Origin: Kryptolebias marmoratus
Lineage: Eukaryota > Chordata > Actinopteri > Cyprinodontiformes > Rivulidae
Length of the DNA: 64,000 bases
Direction: 5' to 3'
NCBI RefSeq assembly: GCF_001649575.2
Contig: NC_051451.1
Location: forward strand, 25,094,325-25,158,324
Shown here: in pieces, positions 38,901 through 49,252 of the stretch
Position numbering within the stretch: position 1 is the first letter of the stretch
Layout of the letters: every line of letters starts with the position of its first letter
Translations under genes and position numbers: made by a program
The notes under the pieces: generated by a model
What the model saw: the letters and a program-made list of their open reading frames with translations, nothing else
The model's database searches: none
Told to the model about the DNA's origin: nothing

Positions 38901-40262
38901 CTCTTTTCTCCACCTCGTTATCAAATAATTTATTAAACTTCTGATCATTCAAAGCAAATCTGCTTCAAATTGATGCGAGAGGACTGCTGCAGCTTTTATG
39001 TGTAATTGAATCAGCATATTAGACAACACATTTAGAAAAAGCAACCTTCTTTGTGAAGACAACTCGATTTAAAGCAGAAGTTCATCTAAAATGTCACTGA
39101 ATGTAGGCACTAATGACAGTTTTTTTTAATTCACTAAATGTAACTTACTAAATGACTTTCATGCTTATGTAAGAGTGAAAAATTTAATAAACTTTGCCAT
39201 TTTACATAAATATCACTGACTCAAACAAAAGTATAAGGTACTTTGAATAGTATTATTAAAATTAAGCCTTGTCCTAAGTGTTACCTACTGAATGAGGTAA
39301 AAGCACTTAAAAAATAAACTCTCTTTGCATCAGACAATATGAGTAAGAATAAATATTGTTACATAGCGTGTTTACCTCATAAATCGTTTCCATCTGTAGA
39401 GCTGATGCCAAGGAAAAGGACTGACACACATTTAAATCTGTTCGACCTCGAACACACTTTAAAAAGAATATGGAACAAAACAGCCTAAATACAGGCTGGA
39501 TAGAGTGCAGAGAATAACTAACTCCCCACTAAATGTGAGGAGATAAGTAAATCCCAAGGGTATCCCCGCCGACTGAAGAATCTTTGCATTCAATTTATCA
39601 TTTTACATTATTTAGGCTACTCCATGGGGAAATACGCTCCCTCTGTCATAAGTTATGCTAATGGCTGTTACTACCATCTGTGAACTGAGGACCATCAGTC
39701 AAGCATAGTGTGCAATCTCTGACTTATGAGAATAAAATGTCATTTTTGACTGATTAGTGTGGGGGGCATCCTGGGAACTGTGTAAGGGCCATAAGTTCAT
39801 CTAGCTCAAATTGTCACACAACACCATCCTGTATCTCAACCTACTCCCCTCCCCCTGTGCAAAGCACCATGCCTTCCAATTTACTCAATAAACAAGCCTT
39901 GGGCAGGACCCAGACAGAGGATAATGGTTCACCTGGAGGTGACAGGAAAAGAAAACAGAGCTCTTTGCATAACGAATGGAGATAAAGATAAGCACTGTGA
40001 AGCACTTAGGAATCTTGATAAAGGATTATCCAAACATGTCTGAAACTGAAACATTCCTTTTAAGCATATTGGTGTGAGTAGCTTTAGTAAGAGAAAGGCC
40101 TACATTTGCTGGTGGTGTTTTTCTGGATATATAGAAGTTTACTATTTTCTCTATTTGAACCAAAAAGTCAGAGGAAGGACCATGGCTGAGAGCTGGGATG
40201 GATTCCTACTAATTACATTTTGTGACACAGAAAGTGTGGCGTTTTTGCACCATCCTTTAAGT
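35926..40262. other. intronic sequence without recognised genes
   Basis: AT-rich. Poly-A runs lie near 36536-36548 and at 37806-37823. Nothing else identifiable. Confidence 0.5.
37806..37823. repeat. A18 homopolymer
   Basis: Eighteen uninterrupted A with no recognisable retroposon. Confidence 0.9.
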
Positions 40263-40412
40263 CAGTACTGAGAAATCCTGGCCCTAAAGAGTCACTGTCC
40301 TGAAAGTTTTAAATGTCTCTAAAACAACGCACAAGATTTGAATCTATGGGTGATGGAGCAGGGAAGCCAGTAAAACATTAAAGGCCCAACAGTCCTTGAG
40401 GAAAAGATCATC
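40263..40412. mobile_element. diverged copy of the hAT-like palindromic MITE
   Basis: The segments AAATCCTGGCCCTAAAGAG, 'tcactgtcctgaaagtttt', 'ggagcagggaa', 'agtaaaacatt' and 'cagtccttgagga' line up in order with the MITE at 24003-24216. It is much older and no target duplication can be read. Confidence 0.5.
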
Positions 40413-40419
40413 TTATGTT

Positions 40420-40756
40420 CAGCAACAGCATTTTGATCAAACGTTACAAATAATGTTACACTCAGTATTGGGGCGACTCAGCTACTTCCGTATCAATTTT
40501 TAGCTCAATATCTGTAAAAATGACAGAGTAATAACCATTTCTTTGTTTTTTTTAAAGGTCAGTTGTTTGTGGCAGCCATCTTAAATTGGTCTGATTCCAA
40601 AATCTAAAGAGTTGCAGATATAACTCCAATTATTACCCTCTATAAGTTTCATTAAAATGTGTCCAGTGGTTAATGAATTATTTTGGTAACAATCAAACAC
40701 AGACATAGGCTAAAACATTATCGTCCTTCTTAGCGACAGACGATATAATGATGGAA
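40420..40756 (+). repeat. dispersed repeat family A, copy 3
   Basis: Boxes in family order: 'gactcagctacttccg', 'aatatctgtaaaaatgacagagtaataaccatt', GGTCAGTTGTTTGTGGCAGC followed by 'catcttaaat', 'agttgcagat', 'aattattaccctctataagtttcattaaaatgtgtccagtggttaatgaa' and 'gctaaaacattatcgtcc'. It is a single monomer and lies between two MITE pieces. Confidence 0.7.
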
Positions 40757-40790
40757 CGTGGCCCTCGAGGACCAGGATTGGGCACCACAG
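40757..40790. mobile_element. hAT-like MITE terminal fragment
   Basis: GTGGCCCTCGAGGACCAGGA followed by TTGGGCACC is almost identical to the right end of the MITE at 24003-24216. Only about 33 bp remain next to family A copy 3. It may be the end of a MITE that was split by the family A insertion. Confidence 0.6.
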
Positions 40791-41182
40791 ATCTAATGTT
40801 GTTTTTATTGTGATTTACATCCCATGACTTCAGCTAGAAAAACACAATGGGCTACATGAGTACTTTTACAACCAGACGTAATGACAACAAGCCCAATTAA
40901 CCTCACATGTTACAATGTGTTGGCAGTTGTCTTGACTTACACAACCGTTTAGGAAATTTACAGCAAGGCGCCCTTAGCAGTTTAGACTATGTTATGTAAG
41001 CGATGACAAAGACTGGTGCATTCATGGAGCTTTTACAGCCCATGGCTAAATAATCTGAAGTCAAGACGTATAAAGCAGCCATGCAATGTGCCCCGCTGCT
41101 TGACTGGCAGAGAAAAGGAGGCCCAACCTTAGAAGAACGATTTGTTTGGGTGGTCTAGTTAAAGCAGAGTGCTAAATGGCCA

Positions 41183-41700
41183 ATGGTTCTGGTTAGAATG
41201 CTAATGAGGCAATTCCCCTCCTGGATGGAGGCATCAAAGGAAAGGGGAGCTCCCTCTCTCCACACAGGCTACACAGGGCTTCATGGTATCATTACATGGT
41301 TCAGTGTGTGCTTGAATGCTGGTGTTTGTGGGGGAGACGCAAACAGAGAAAAAGGCAGGACAGACAACATTATGTTTACATTAAGTCTATGCCTCTGGGA
41401 CTGTGCCAGCATCCAGCCATGCTGTGACACACATCACATAAGCAACCTGGTACCATTCATAATTACCCTCTATTCACAGAGGCCTCATTTAGCGTGCTAT
41501 TATCAGAGATCATTGTTATTTCCCTCTATGTTAGTTTGGAATCCCAGCGAGACCAACATGTCTAATGCAGATAACAGAACTATTTTGGTTGACCCCATTG
41601 TGTACATAATACTGAGGGTGTACAGCCCAGAGAGAATTCCCATCAGTGATTTCTGAGGATTTAATAAGAGCATCGGGGTAAAAGAATCTCTTCTTATGAG
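41183..41700. promoter_or_regulatory. candidate conserved non-coding block overlapping a 157-codon chance frame
   Basis: A repeat-free stretch with less A/T bias than its surroundings. The plus-strand frame gives a Cys-containing hydrophobic product with no family resemblance that I recognise. In AT-rich DNA one such frame per 64 kb is not surprising. Balanced composition over 500 bp is the only reason for listing it. Confidence 0.15.
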
Positions 41701-41720
41701 TTTTTTTTTTTTTTTTTTTT
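41701..41720. repeat. T20 homopolymer
   Basis: Twenty uninterrupted T. Confidence 0.9.
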
Positions 41721-44700
41721 GTCTCCACAATTAATGCCAGAAACATGATAATGTATTTTCTGGGTAGAGAAAAAAAAAACTCCTCACCCAGGGCTTTATT
41801 TATCACTTATCTCTTTTTTTGGGCTGCATGCCAACAAAACCACCAAAAGCAATGCCTTGACTATTTTGTGGAAACCACATGTTCAGCGACACATGGGTTG
41901 GTATGAGATTTGAACATATGATAACCCTGAGCAAAAATATCAGTTTCTCAGCATTAAAAGGTATTAAAACAAATATTTGAAAACATCACATAATTTATTT
42001 GCTTTTTATTAATATGTAAAAACCATTACTACTTCTGCATGAATATCAAATTGTTTAGTAATGTTTATATTCCAATTATAGTAGTATTCTGATGTTTATC
42101 ACATTACTAATTTTGATGTACAGATAGAAATAAAAAGGCTGAGTTAATGTGAACAACATGACAGTTACACTGTTTAATTTTTATTTATACTATTTTAACT
42201 ATAGATATTTAAGATCAAGGTTGCACATTTGATTTGTTCAAAAATGGTGAGCCTAAATTCATCATTTTAATTAAAAATTAAATTAGTGTCAGCTAACAAA
42301 GTGAGCAGGCTGTTTTAAAATATATTACTTTTTCTCTGCTGTCTACTCTTTTTAATGTTGATGTTAGTTAAATAATTAGCTGCCTTCTTAGCAAACCCGC
42401 AGTATGCTGTATATTTTACCTGCTTCTTGTAGCTTGTTGCAAATGTTTGTTTTAAAACTGCGTCGACTTAAAAAAAAGGGATGAGTGTCACTCTTCAGGT
42501 ACACAAACTGTGACTGACTATACAACAAATTACTTTTTTTGAACAAGCATAAAAGTTGAGGGGAATTCTGTGAAATCTCATTAAAAAGCATTTAAATTAA
42601 GGAAGTATTGCACAGTTTACAAAAAGAGGCAAAGCTTTTCTCTCATGCTACACCTACCACAACAGGGTAACTCTTAAAGTTTGTGTAAACCCGGTAAGCC
42701 TTCACAAGGCCGTGTAAGCACTGAAGTAACTTCCATAAAGTAAAGACTTTGTCCAGTTTTCACTTACTGACAGGAGGCCCACCTCCAGAGCTATAAGAAA
42801 ATAAGCACAGCTCAGGTGTGTGAGGCCAGCATGATGGATCATCCTGCTGTGAAACTGGCCCTCTGCAGAGGCCTGCGAAGACAGCTGGGAGATAAGGAGA
42901 GCCCTATATGAGAGCACATCTCCTCTTCCCATCGATCCTCGCTGCCACCAAGGCAGGAGGTCTTCACATGCCAAGCCACAGATAGAGGCGTAGAGGCTGG
43001 GCAGGGTAACAGACAGAACAGTTTTGCAGGTTTAGTAGCCACCTTTGAGCGATAGAGACTGAAAGGTAAACCCCCACTTAGCCTCATGTAGATAAAAGAC
43101 AAACGGCGTGGAGCTTTGTTTTGGACAGGGACAAAGCTCGTTGTAGAAAGCAATAATTATCCTTCTTTACCATGGCCAAAATAAAAAAAAGATACTAATA
43201 AAACCTTAAAAAATACTTGCAGCATTGAATCATTGTGGTCATTATTCACACTAAAAATGTGAGTCTTAGCATTTTAGAGTTAATTGACCTTGTATCTGGT
43301 GCTTGTAACTTTGCAGGAACGGAATCACTGGAAGTCAATTAGGAATGAAAAGAGGCTTTGCTCAAAAAAAAAAAGCTCAAGCTACAATTAGAATTCCTCT
43401 GGAGTTAATAAGCACAGCTGCAGGTCACAATCAAGTGAAATGTTTTCTTGCAAAGTATAATATAAATTGACACAAAAGATCTCACGTTCCAACGTTGAGA
43501 GCCACACATTCTACTTTATTTTTTGCCGCTGCGGTTTTGAAACAGAGCAATCAGCAATAACCTAACACCTATTATTAGTTGGAGAAGAAACTGGATCAAT
43601 CAACAAGACTGAGATCTAAAGAACTGTAAAAAGGTGATTTGCCACAATGTAACAATAATGAGAATACAATAGAAAAGAAAATAGCTTCATTTGTTTCTCT
43701 CTTTGTGCCAAATCAATATTGAGGGTCGCCTGCTGCAGAGGCGACACCAATCAGGAGGACAGTATAACCCGCTTTACAGAGCCCGGCTTGGTAATGGAGA
43801 TGTATGTTTGTGACCTCTGCTCTCAATCACAGAAATTCCTAAAATGGTTTGTATGCTGAGGGGTCTATTTTTGTGCCTGAAAATTGGGATCCCACACTGC
43901 AAGCTTGCAGCCTTAACCACATGTATCAGACAAGATAAGGGCCACTCCAAGGTGCATGATTAGATGTGAACAGCTTCGTGCACACTCTAATGGACAGCAC
44001 GTGAACAGGGAACTAAACTGAGCCGAGGCGTTGACGGGGTTTTTTTTTTTTAAGCCCAGCCTTCGTTTCTAATAATTCATATTTGCCAGGTGGTAAATCT
44101 TTATAAATATATAAACAGCTAAATTAAACATCAGGGTTATCTTTCTTTACGTTTAACCAACTTCTCTACTGTCAAATGCACGAATGAATGAATGAAAAGT
44201 AGCTGTAGTATCTGATCTGAACTATTCTTACATCATTATTTTATAGTTTAATCACTTTATGCACACATTTGTAGCAACATATCTGCAAAACAACTGACGT
44301 AAACTCTTTCAAACAAAATCTGATCTGATTTTAACATTACCTTTGTGCATGTAAATATGTGTTAGTTACGAAGATGTTAGAAAAATGCATGTTTTTTTTA
44401 AATGCTGTTGAGATCCCACTGTGCACATAAAGATCGTCATGAACATACAGCGTTTAAAGTGACAGCAGGCACAGATGGATAAACGGATAGGATTTAAGCA
44501 AAGGCCGTATGTCATCATTATACCATTTCTACGTCTGATTAAAATGTCCCTGTGGGGATATAAATTGCCATTCCATGTTTAACCTAAAACATTACGCCTA
44601 AAGCTTATCTTACTGTAGTGAAGAAATATTATTTCAATCATGTCACTGGAGAAGTCAAATTTCCGAGAGGAAGAACAGCAGGACTGTGCAGTAGCATGCT

Positions 44701-45026
44701 ACTGGAGTTCCCCTCCCCCTTATTCTCACACCACAGTTGGCTGCTTCATGTTTTCTCCACTGCTTTGAAGATAATGCTCTTCGGCAGGCTGCTAAAGTAA
44801 TGACCACCTCTCAGTGTGGCACAGTACAAAGTTGCTCTGGAAAATGCTGTAATATTTTGGTCCCACATTAAAGATATGTGTGCAGCAGAGACTTTTGAAA
44901 GAAAACTGACAAAAAGTCTGTGATATGCTGTAGTTGTGCCAGATCTGATTTAATGACTCAGATTCCAAAACAAACAACCGCGGTATGTAAAAATATAATG
45001 ACATATTGGTAAAATTAATCACTCAC

Positions 45027-45056
45027 CTCCGCCTCCTCCCAGAAGACTGGTGTTTG
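45027..45056 (-). CDS. macrod2: macrod2 internal coding microexon (10 codons), glycine-rich loop
   Basis: This 30-bp exon lies just upstream, in transcript order, of the exon at 707-823. On the minus strand it is bounded by catttcag| and GGAG|gtgagt, both consensus splice sites. The frame begins with the last two bases of an Ala codon (CA), then N-T-S-L-L-G-G-G-G, then a single G that joins TT of the next exon to form Val. This reproduces the macro-domain motif AAN-x-S-L-L-G-G-G-G-V-D-G-C-I-H. The Asn codon is at 45052-45054 and corresponds to Asn92 of human MACROD2 (Asn174 of MACROD1), part of the ADP-ribose pocket. The exon is phase 1 at both ends. It is too short for an ORF search and was found by its splice sites and motif. 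The protein-level join with the next exon is what makes the assignment secure. The exon that should encode the preceding V-D-A-I-V-N-A is not in the window. Confidence 0.93.
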
Positions 45057-45649
45057 CTGAAATGAGAAAAAGAAAAAGTTGGATCAGTTTAAAAAGGTAC
45101 GTTTACAAGGCTGAATAAAAGTCTCAGCAGTCCATTTTAGTTCAGATTAGAGTAACGTTTAAAACATTAAACGCTTGTCTATCCAATGTGTAATTTACTT
45201 CACCTAACAGTAAATATTCAGAGGTTATAATCTCAGAGCACTCAAAAGAAAATGAAAAGAAATATGATTACTTTAAGAAGGGCCTGAAACTGGCTGGAAA
45301 TCTGTGTAATAATGTTACACTCCCAGTGAAACCTGTAATTACACATTTCAATAGCCGTGTCTGGCAAAACAAGTGTTAGTTATTGACGTTAGCTGCCTTC
45401 CAACACCAGCTATCCTAACATGAATTTCAGCCAATAGTTTAACACATCTCTAGCAGACAAAAGTATTTGCTGTTATGGGTGTTTTATCTTAATTTGCTAA
45501 ATTAACACATTAGCAGCAAAAGGCTTCATTCATTTGAAAGCGAAAAATGGAGGTTTTTATTGTTGGTATGTTAAAAAAAAAACCAAAACAGTTTCATTAA
45601 GCCAGTCATCTGCTGTAAAAATCAAACTTTAGAGAGGTTTTGTATGTTT

Positions 45650-46230
45650 ATCAACCACAAATAGAATGTGAAGGAGCGATACTGTTTTTGCCCATGTCTG
45701 TAACGTTAGCAAAATATCTCAACTTCATTTAAGATGACCACCACAGATAAGCAATCTTAGCCAACAAAACAATTGCGATGTCAGCCAATTTTAAAGTTTG
45801 GTGTGGTAGTAGCTGAGCATCATCCCCAACACATACTCTTAGTACTTCGACGTTGCATTTGTGCCATTAACTGTAGGAGCCAACATGGTCTGCTCAAAAA
45901 TGTACACCTGCATTTTATTTACTTTTGATGTCTCTCCAATTCAAGGTGGCCACCACAGCTAATTAACATTCTCTAATGAAAAAATATCTATAACTCAGCT
46001 AATTTTGCAGAACTGAGTCAGAATTTGGTACAAGAGTAGCTGAACATTTTTAACAACACATTCTCTTAGCATTAACACATCTTGCAAGATCTCACAACAT
46101 CCCATAAAACTGTGTCATTCACCAGGTTTGACCAACACTGCAATAACGCCGTCCCTTCTCAGCAAAAGAAGTCCTCAGTCTAAAACATGAAAGCAGCAGG
46201 CGATATGCATTTTATTAAGGAATGCTGGGC
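45650..46230 (-). repeat. dispersed repeat family A, copy 4
   Basis: Read on the minus strand, the copy starts at GGCGATATGCATTTT (46204-46218), the inverse of the family start. It then has two monomers, each with a CAGCTAC...CACACCAAA-type box (near 45800-45826 and 46030-46050) and a degenerate 'gccatcttgaat' box (near 45732 and 45942). AGTATGTGTTGGGGATGATG is intact on the minus strand at about 45818-45837 and supplies the uninterrupted reference for the insertion at 9213-9810. Confidence 0.7.
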
Positions 46231-47371
46231 CTTTAATGTTCTACAGAAACATGTTGAGTAGGACTCTCCAGCACAAAACCTTTGAGCTCTAAAAGTTAAA
46301 CTCGGTTCTTTGATCTGACAGAGTGAAGTTATGTAAAATATCTGAAAGTGAAGCAAAATCTCTGACGTGTTGCCAGTTTTAAGCAGAGTTTAGTTAACAA
46401 AAACCCAAAGTGTGACCTGTGCAATCATTTACTGGTTCAGCTACAGGTAACTGTCAGATTAGTGCTCAAGTAGATCATAAAAAATTAACCTACTTTCCTT
46501 TTCCTGTCAGTGAAAGATATTCTGTTCAGATTAAGAAAAAAAAAGATTGAAGGGGATTTAAAGTACATCTGTTAATTTGTGTTCTACTCAAACTAAAAGC
46601 AGTGGTGTTTGAAGTGTGGTTCCTACAACAAGCGCTGAAAGCATCGCACACCGCAACACGCATTTAATGATCTTCAGTTTGAGCTGCAGCATCAGCTCCC
46701 ATTAAAAGCCTATTATTTCTTAAAACATTTTTAGCGCTGCTAGCAGATAACGAGCATGGATTATTAGCAAGAGCAATCCAATCACATTAAAGATTTATGG
46801 CTTTTTATTTATTTATTCACTGGCTGATCACATGAAGGAAGTGATTGCTGGAGTTCACTCAGCTTTCACGTGTTTCTGTGGAACCATTATGGCTTCACAT
46901 TGTTCTCATCTGAGACCCACAAAAATGAGTGGGCCTGACAAAGAAAAGTCTCCTGCAGCAGATTTGGATTCACCAAAGAGCTTTTGTTATGCATCTGTGT
47001 GGTCTTTGTGCGCACATACATTACGGGCACAACACACACACACACACAAAAACAGCAACCTGAACAGGGATGCACTGACAAGCCACTGTCATGTTTACAA
47101 CAGCACCTCTCCAGGTTTCTCTGTGATGAAAAACAAAAAAAGACACTTGTGTTCTCAGAGCCTTTGTTTAGCTCTGGAATCTCTCAGCTATCAACAAAGA
47201 GCACACAACCCAATTGTGTGCCAGTTCCTGAACAGCGCTGGAAAACCAGCTTCCTAAATTTTCTGTTCATACCTTAAAGGCATGGATAAAAGCGGTAAAA
47301 AATGTGAGGCTCGATTAAAACTGAAACATCACATTTTATTTACGATACATTAAAGCCAATCTCCAGTTAAA
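46231..47371. other. intronic sequence without recognised genes
   Basis: Contains a 141-codon plus-strand frame (46832-47257) and an (AC)n run at 47032-47048 inside it. The repeat lying within the frame and the lack of any motif argue against a gene. Confidence 0.5.
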
Positions 47372-48068
47372 GGCTAACATTCCTTGAAGGAATGCATATC
47401 GCCCATCACCTTCCATGGAAGAGTTTTAAACTAAAATCGGGATGTTGTTTTAGGCATTTTGCTCAAACCTTTTAAACTTTATGCCCAACCTAATCCAATA
47501 TTGTAGATCTTGTGAGATGGATTAGCGCTAAAATGGGTTGACTCAAAAAAAAGAGTTGTAGATGTACCTTCAATCATTGCTTTTTGAGAGTTTATTCAAA
47601 ATTTGTCTATATTTTAATAGACATTTTTGTACAGACCAAGGTTAATTAGCTGTGATTAATCCTGTCGTGCTTAATCCATCCAGTGATTCATGAAATATTT
47701 TGCTAACAGAAAAACAAGGTTGAGGCAAAGAGTTAATGGTAAAGTTTTAGGCAACATGATTGAGCCATATGTGGCACTCAGAGTACTCAGCTACTACACC
47801 AACTTTCAGCTCAAGATTGGTAAAACTGATTGAGGTATAGCCATTGTTCTGTTTCCTAAGGTTAGCTGGTTGTGGCAGCCATCTTGAAAAGGGTGGACTA
47901 CAAAAGGTAATCAGTGGTAGATGTACAACCAGTAATTACTTTGAGAGTTTCATTAAAATTCTTACACTGGTTCATGAAATATTCTGCTAATGTTACAAAC
48001 AAATGAGAACACAAACATGCAAAGACAGGCAAAAACATTATTGTCCTTTCCCTTTTGGTGCAAGGCAA
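47372..48068 (+). repeat. dispersed repeat family A, copy 5 (most complete)
   Basis: Starts ATTCCTTGAAGGAATGCATA with 'tcgcccatcacc' (the first 15 bases are an almost perfect palindrome). It holds two monomers, the second with GCAGCCATCTTGAAAAGGG near 47876, 'aattactttgagagtttcattaaaattcttacactggttcatgaaatatt', and ends 'aaaacattattgtcctttcccttttggtgc'. About 700 bp, non-coding. Confidence 0.75.
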
Positions 48069-49099
48069 CAAAAATATGATGTCTTCATGTAAACTTATTG
48101 AAAGTCACCTGTTTAAGTTAGTGATTTAGAGCTAAATCTGTAAATCACAAGCAGCTGAAAACCTCCACACACAAATACAAAAATGCAAGAACTCATGTTT
48201 GTCTCTCAGGCAACTAAAACATGCCAGAAGAATGAGGATAACAACCAACAACATCTTTCATTTAAATTGCTCATTTTAAAATAAATAAAAAAACAATTCC
48301 TAATTATTTTACTTTACTTTCTGCTAATAATAAATGTGAATATAACATTGTGTTTCTGCCAATAGAGTTATTATTAGGGTAATTGAATAGTTTCAAAATC
48401 AGCTCAAAGCCAGCTAACAGTCTACTATTTTTCAGCATAGTCTATCATCATTGTCTGGTCTCCTGGGGAGTCTTCCTATTCCTGAGCTATTAAAACACTA
48501 GGGTTTAATTACCTGACATTATGGAAATGCATGCCTGAGGGGGGCACTTCATTTACTCCACACCTAATCAGAGTTCTGAGATGTGGTTGCTAATCAGACA
48601 ACTCCTCTGCATATATATGTATGCAGGGCAGGGCGGTGATGGAGGAGACCAGGGTGGGCTTGGGGACGAGATGTAGGAAGCTTTCAAACTACATGTGACT
48701 CCGTATGTTTACGGCAAAAACCGACTGGGAGGTGAGGAGTGTTCTCATCTTTGTGGGTTTGATAAATGTGGAAAGGGAGAAAAACGTAAAAATCGCTGCC
48801 TTATGGCGTTTCATTTCCCCTTCTTGCTGCTGCTTCTCCTTTAATGATCAAAATGCAGTGAAACAAGTTTTGGCAGTTAATCATATAGAACAAAACGCTC
48901 GCGCACAGAATGTGTAACTCGGGGTGTGTGAGCTCAGCCCATATACATAATGTACAGGGGCAGATGCAAAAATCTTCAAAAAGGAATGCAGATTTGCTCG
49001 TATTCAAGTGAGAAATAAAAAACACTCAAGTTCAAATCAAAATGGAACAGAAATACATATTTGGCCAAATCTCTTGTATGATCTATATATTCAGGTTGT
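48069..49099. other. intronic sequence without recognised genes
   Basis: AT-rich, with no defined repeat or gene. Confidence 0.5.
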
Positions 49100-49252
49100 T
49101 GTTCTTTCAGATGCTCCTTTCTTCAGTGGACGTCATGAAGGATTTGCCAATTGTTTTACACCGGATGCCCTTCTTGCCTCAACCTGGGCTCGAACCGGCA
49201 ACCTCAGGATTACAAAACAGCAGCACTGACCACCGAGTTACCGCAGCCCCCC
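49100..49252 (-). mobile_element. tRNA-derived SINE
   Basis: On the minus strand a tRNA-like head carries an A-box-like TAACTCGGTGG (49240-49230) and a B-box GGTTCGAGC (49196-49188), spaced as in RNA polymerase III internal promoters. It is followed by GGGCATCCGGTGTAAAAC (49170-49153) and a 'ttggcaaatcc' tail common to fish SINEs. It is not a functional tRNA: there is no cloverleaf and the head is degenerate. The plus-strand frames through it (49008-49389) are artefacts. Confidence 0.75.

Larger units (their letters stand above)
824..45026 (-). other. macrod2: macrod2 44.2-kb intron
   Basis: This intron runs from the donor of the 30-bp exon (45021-45026 on the minus strand) to the acceptor of the 117-bp exon (824-830). 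It is 44,203 bp long and interrupts the macro-domain loop between Gly4 and Val-Asp, in phase 1. It holds all the dispersed repeats listed between 8.8 and 40.8 kb and no supportable nested gene. Very large introns are a known property of MACROD2 in other vertebrates. Confidence 0.9.
40791..45026. other. intronic sequence without recognised genes
   Basis: Contains the longest open frame of the window (41183-41656, plus strand, 157 codons), a T20 run at 41701-41720, a T12 run near 44040 and AT-rich filler. The open frame has no recognised domain, no splice support and no codon pattern that I can defend. Confidence 0.5.

Noticed and set aside
41183..41656. 157-codon plus-strand open frame, the longest in the window
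   Set aside because: It has no domain, motif, signal peptide or splice context that I recognise. A frame of this length is not improbable in 64 kb read in six frames.
46832..47257. 141-codon plus-strand open frame
   Set aside because: It runs through an (AC)n microsatellite and has no recognisable family. An overlapping second frame is open as well.
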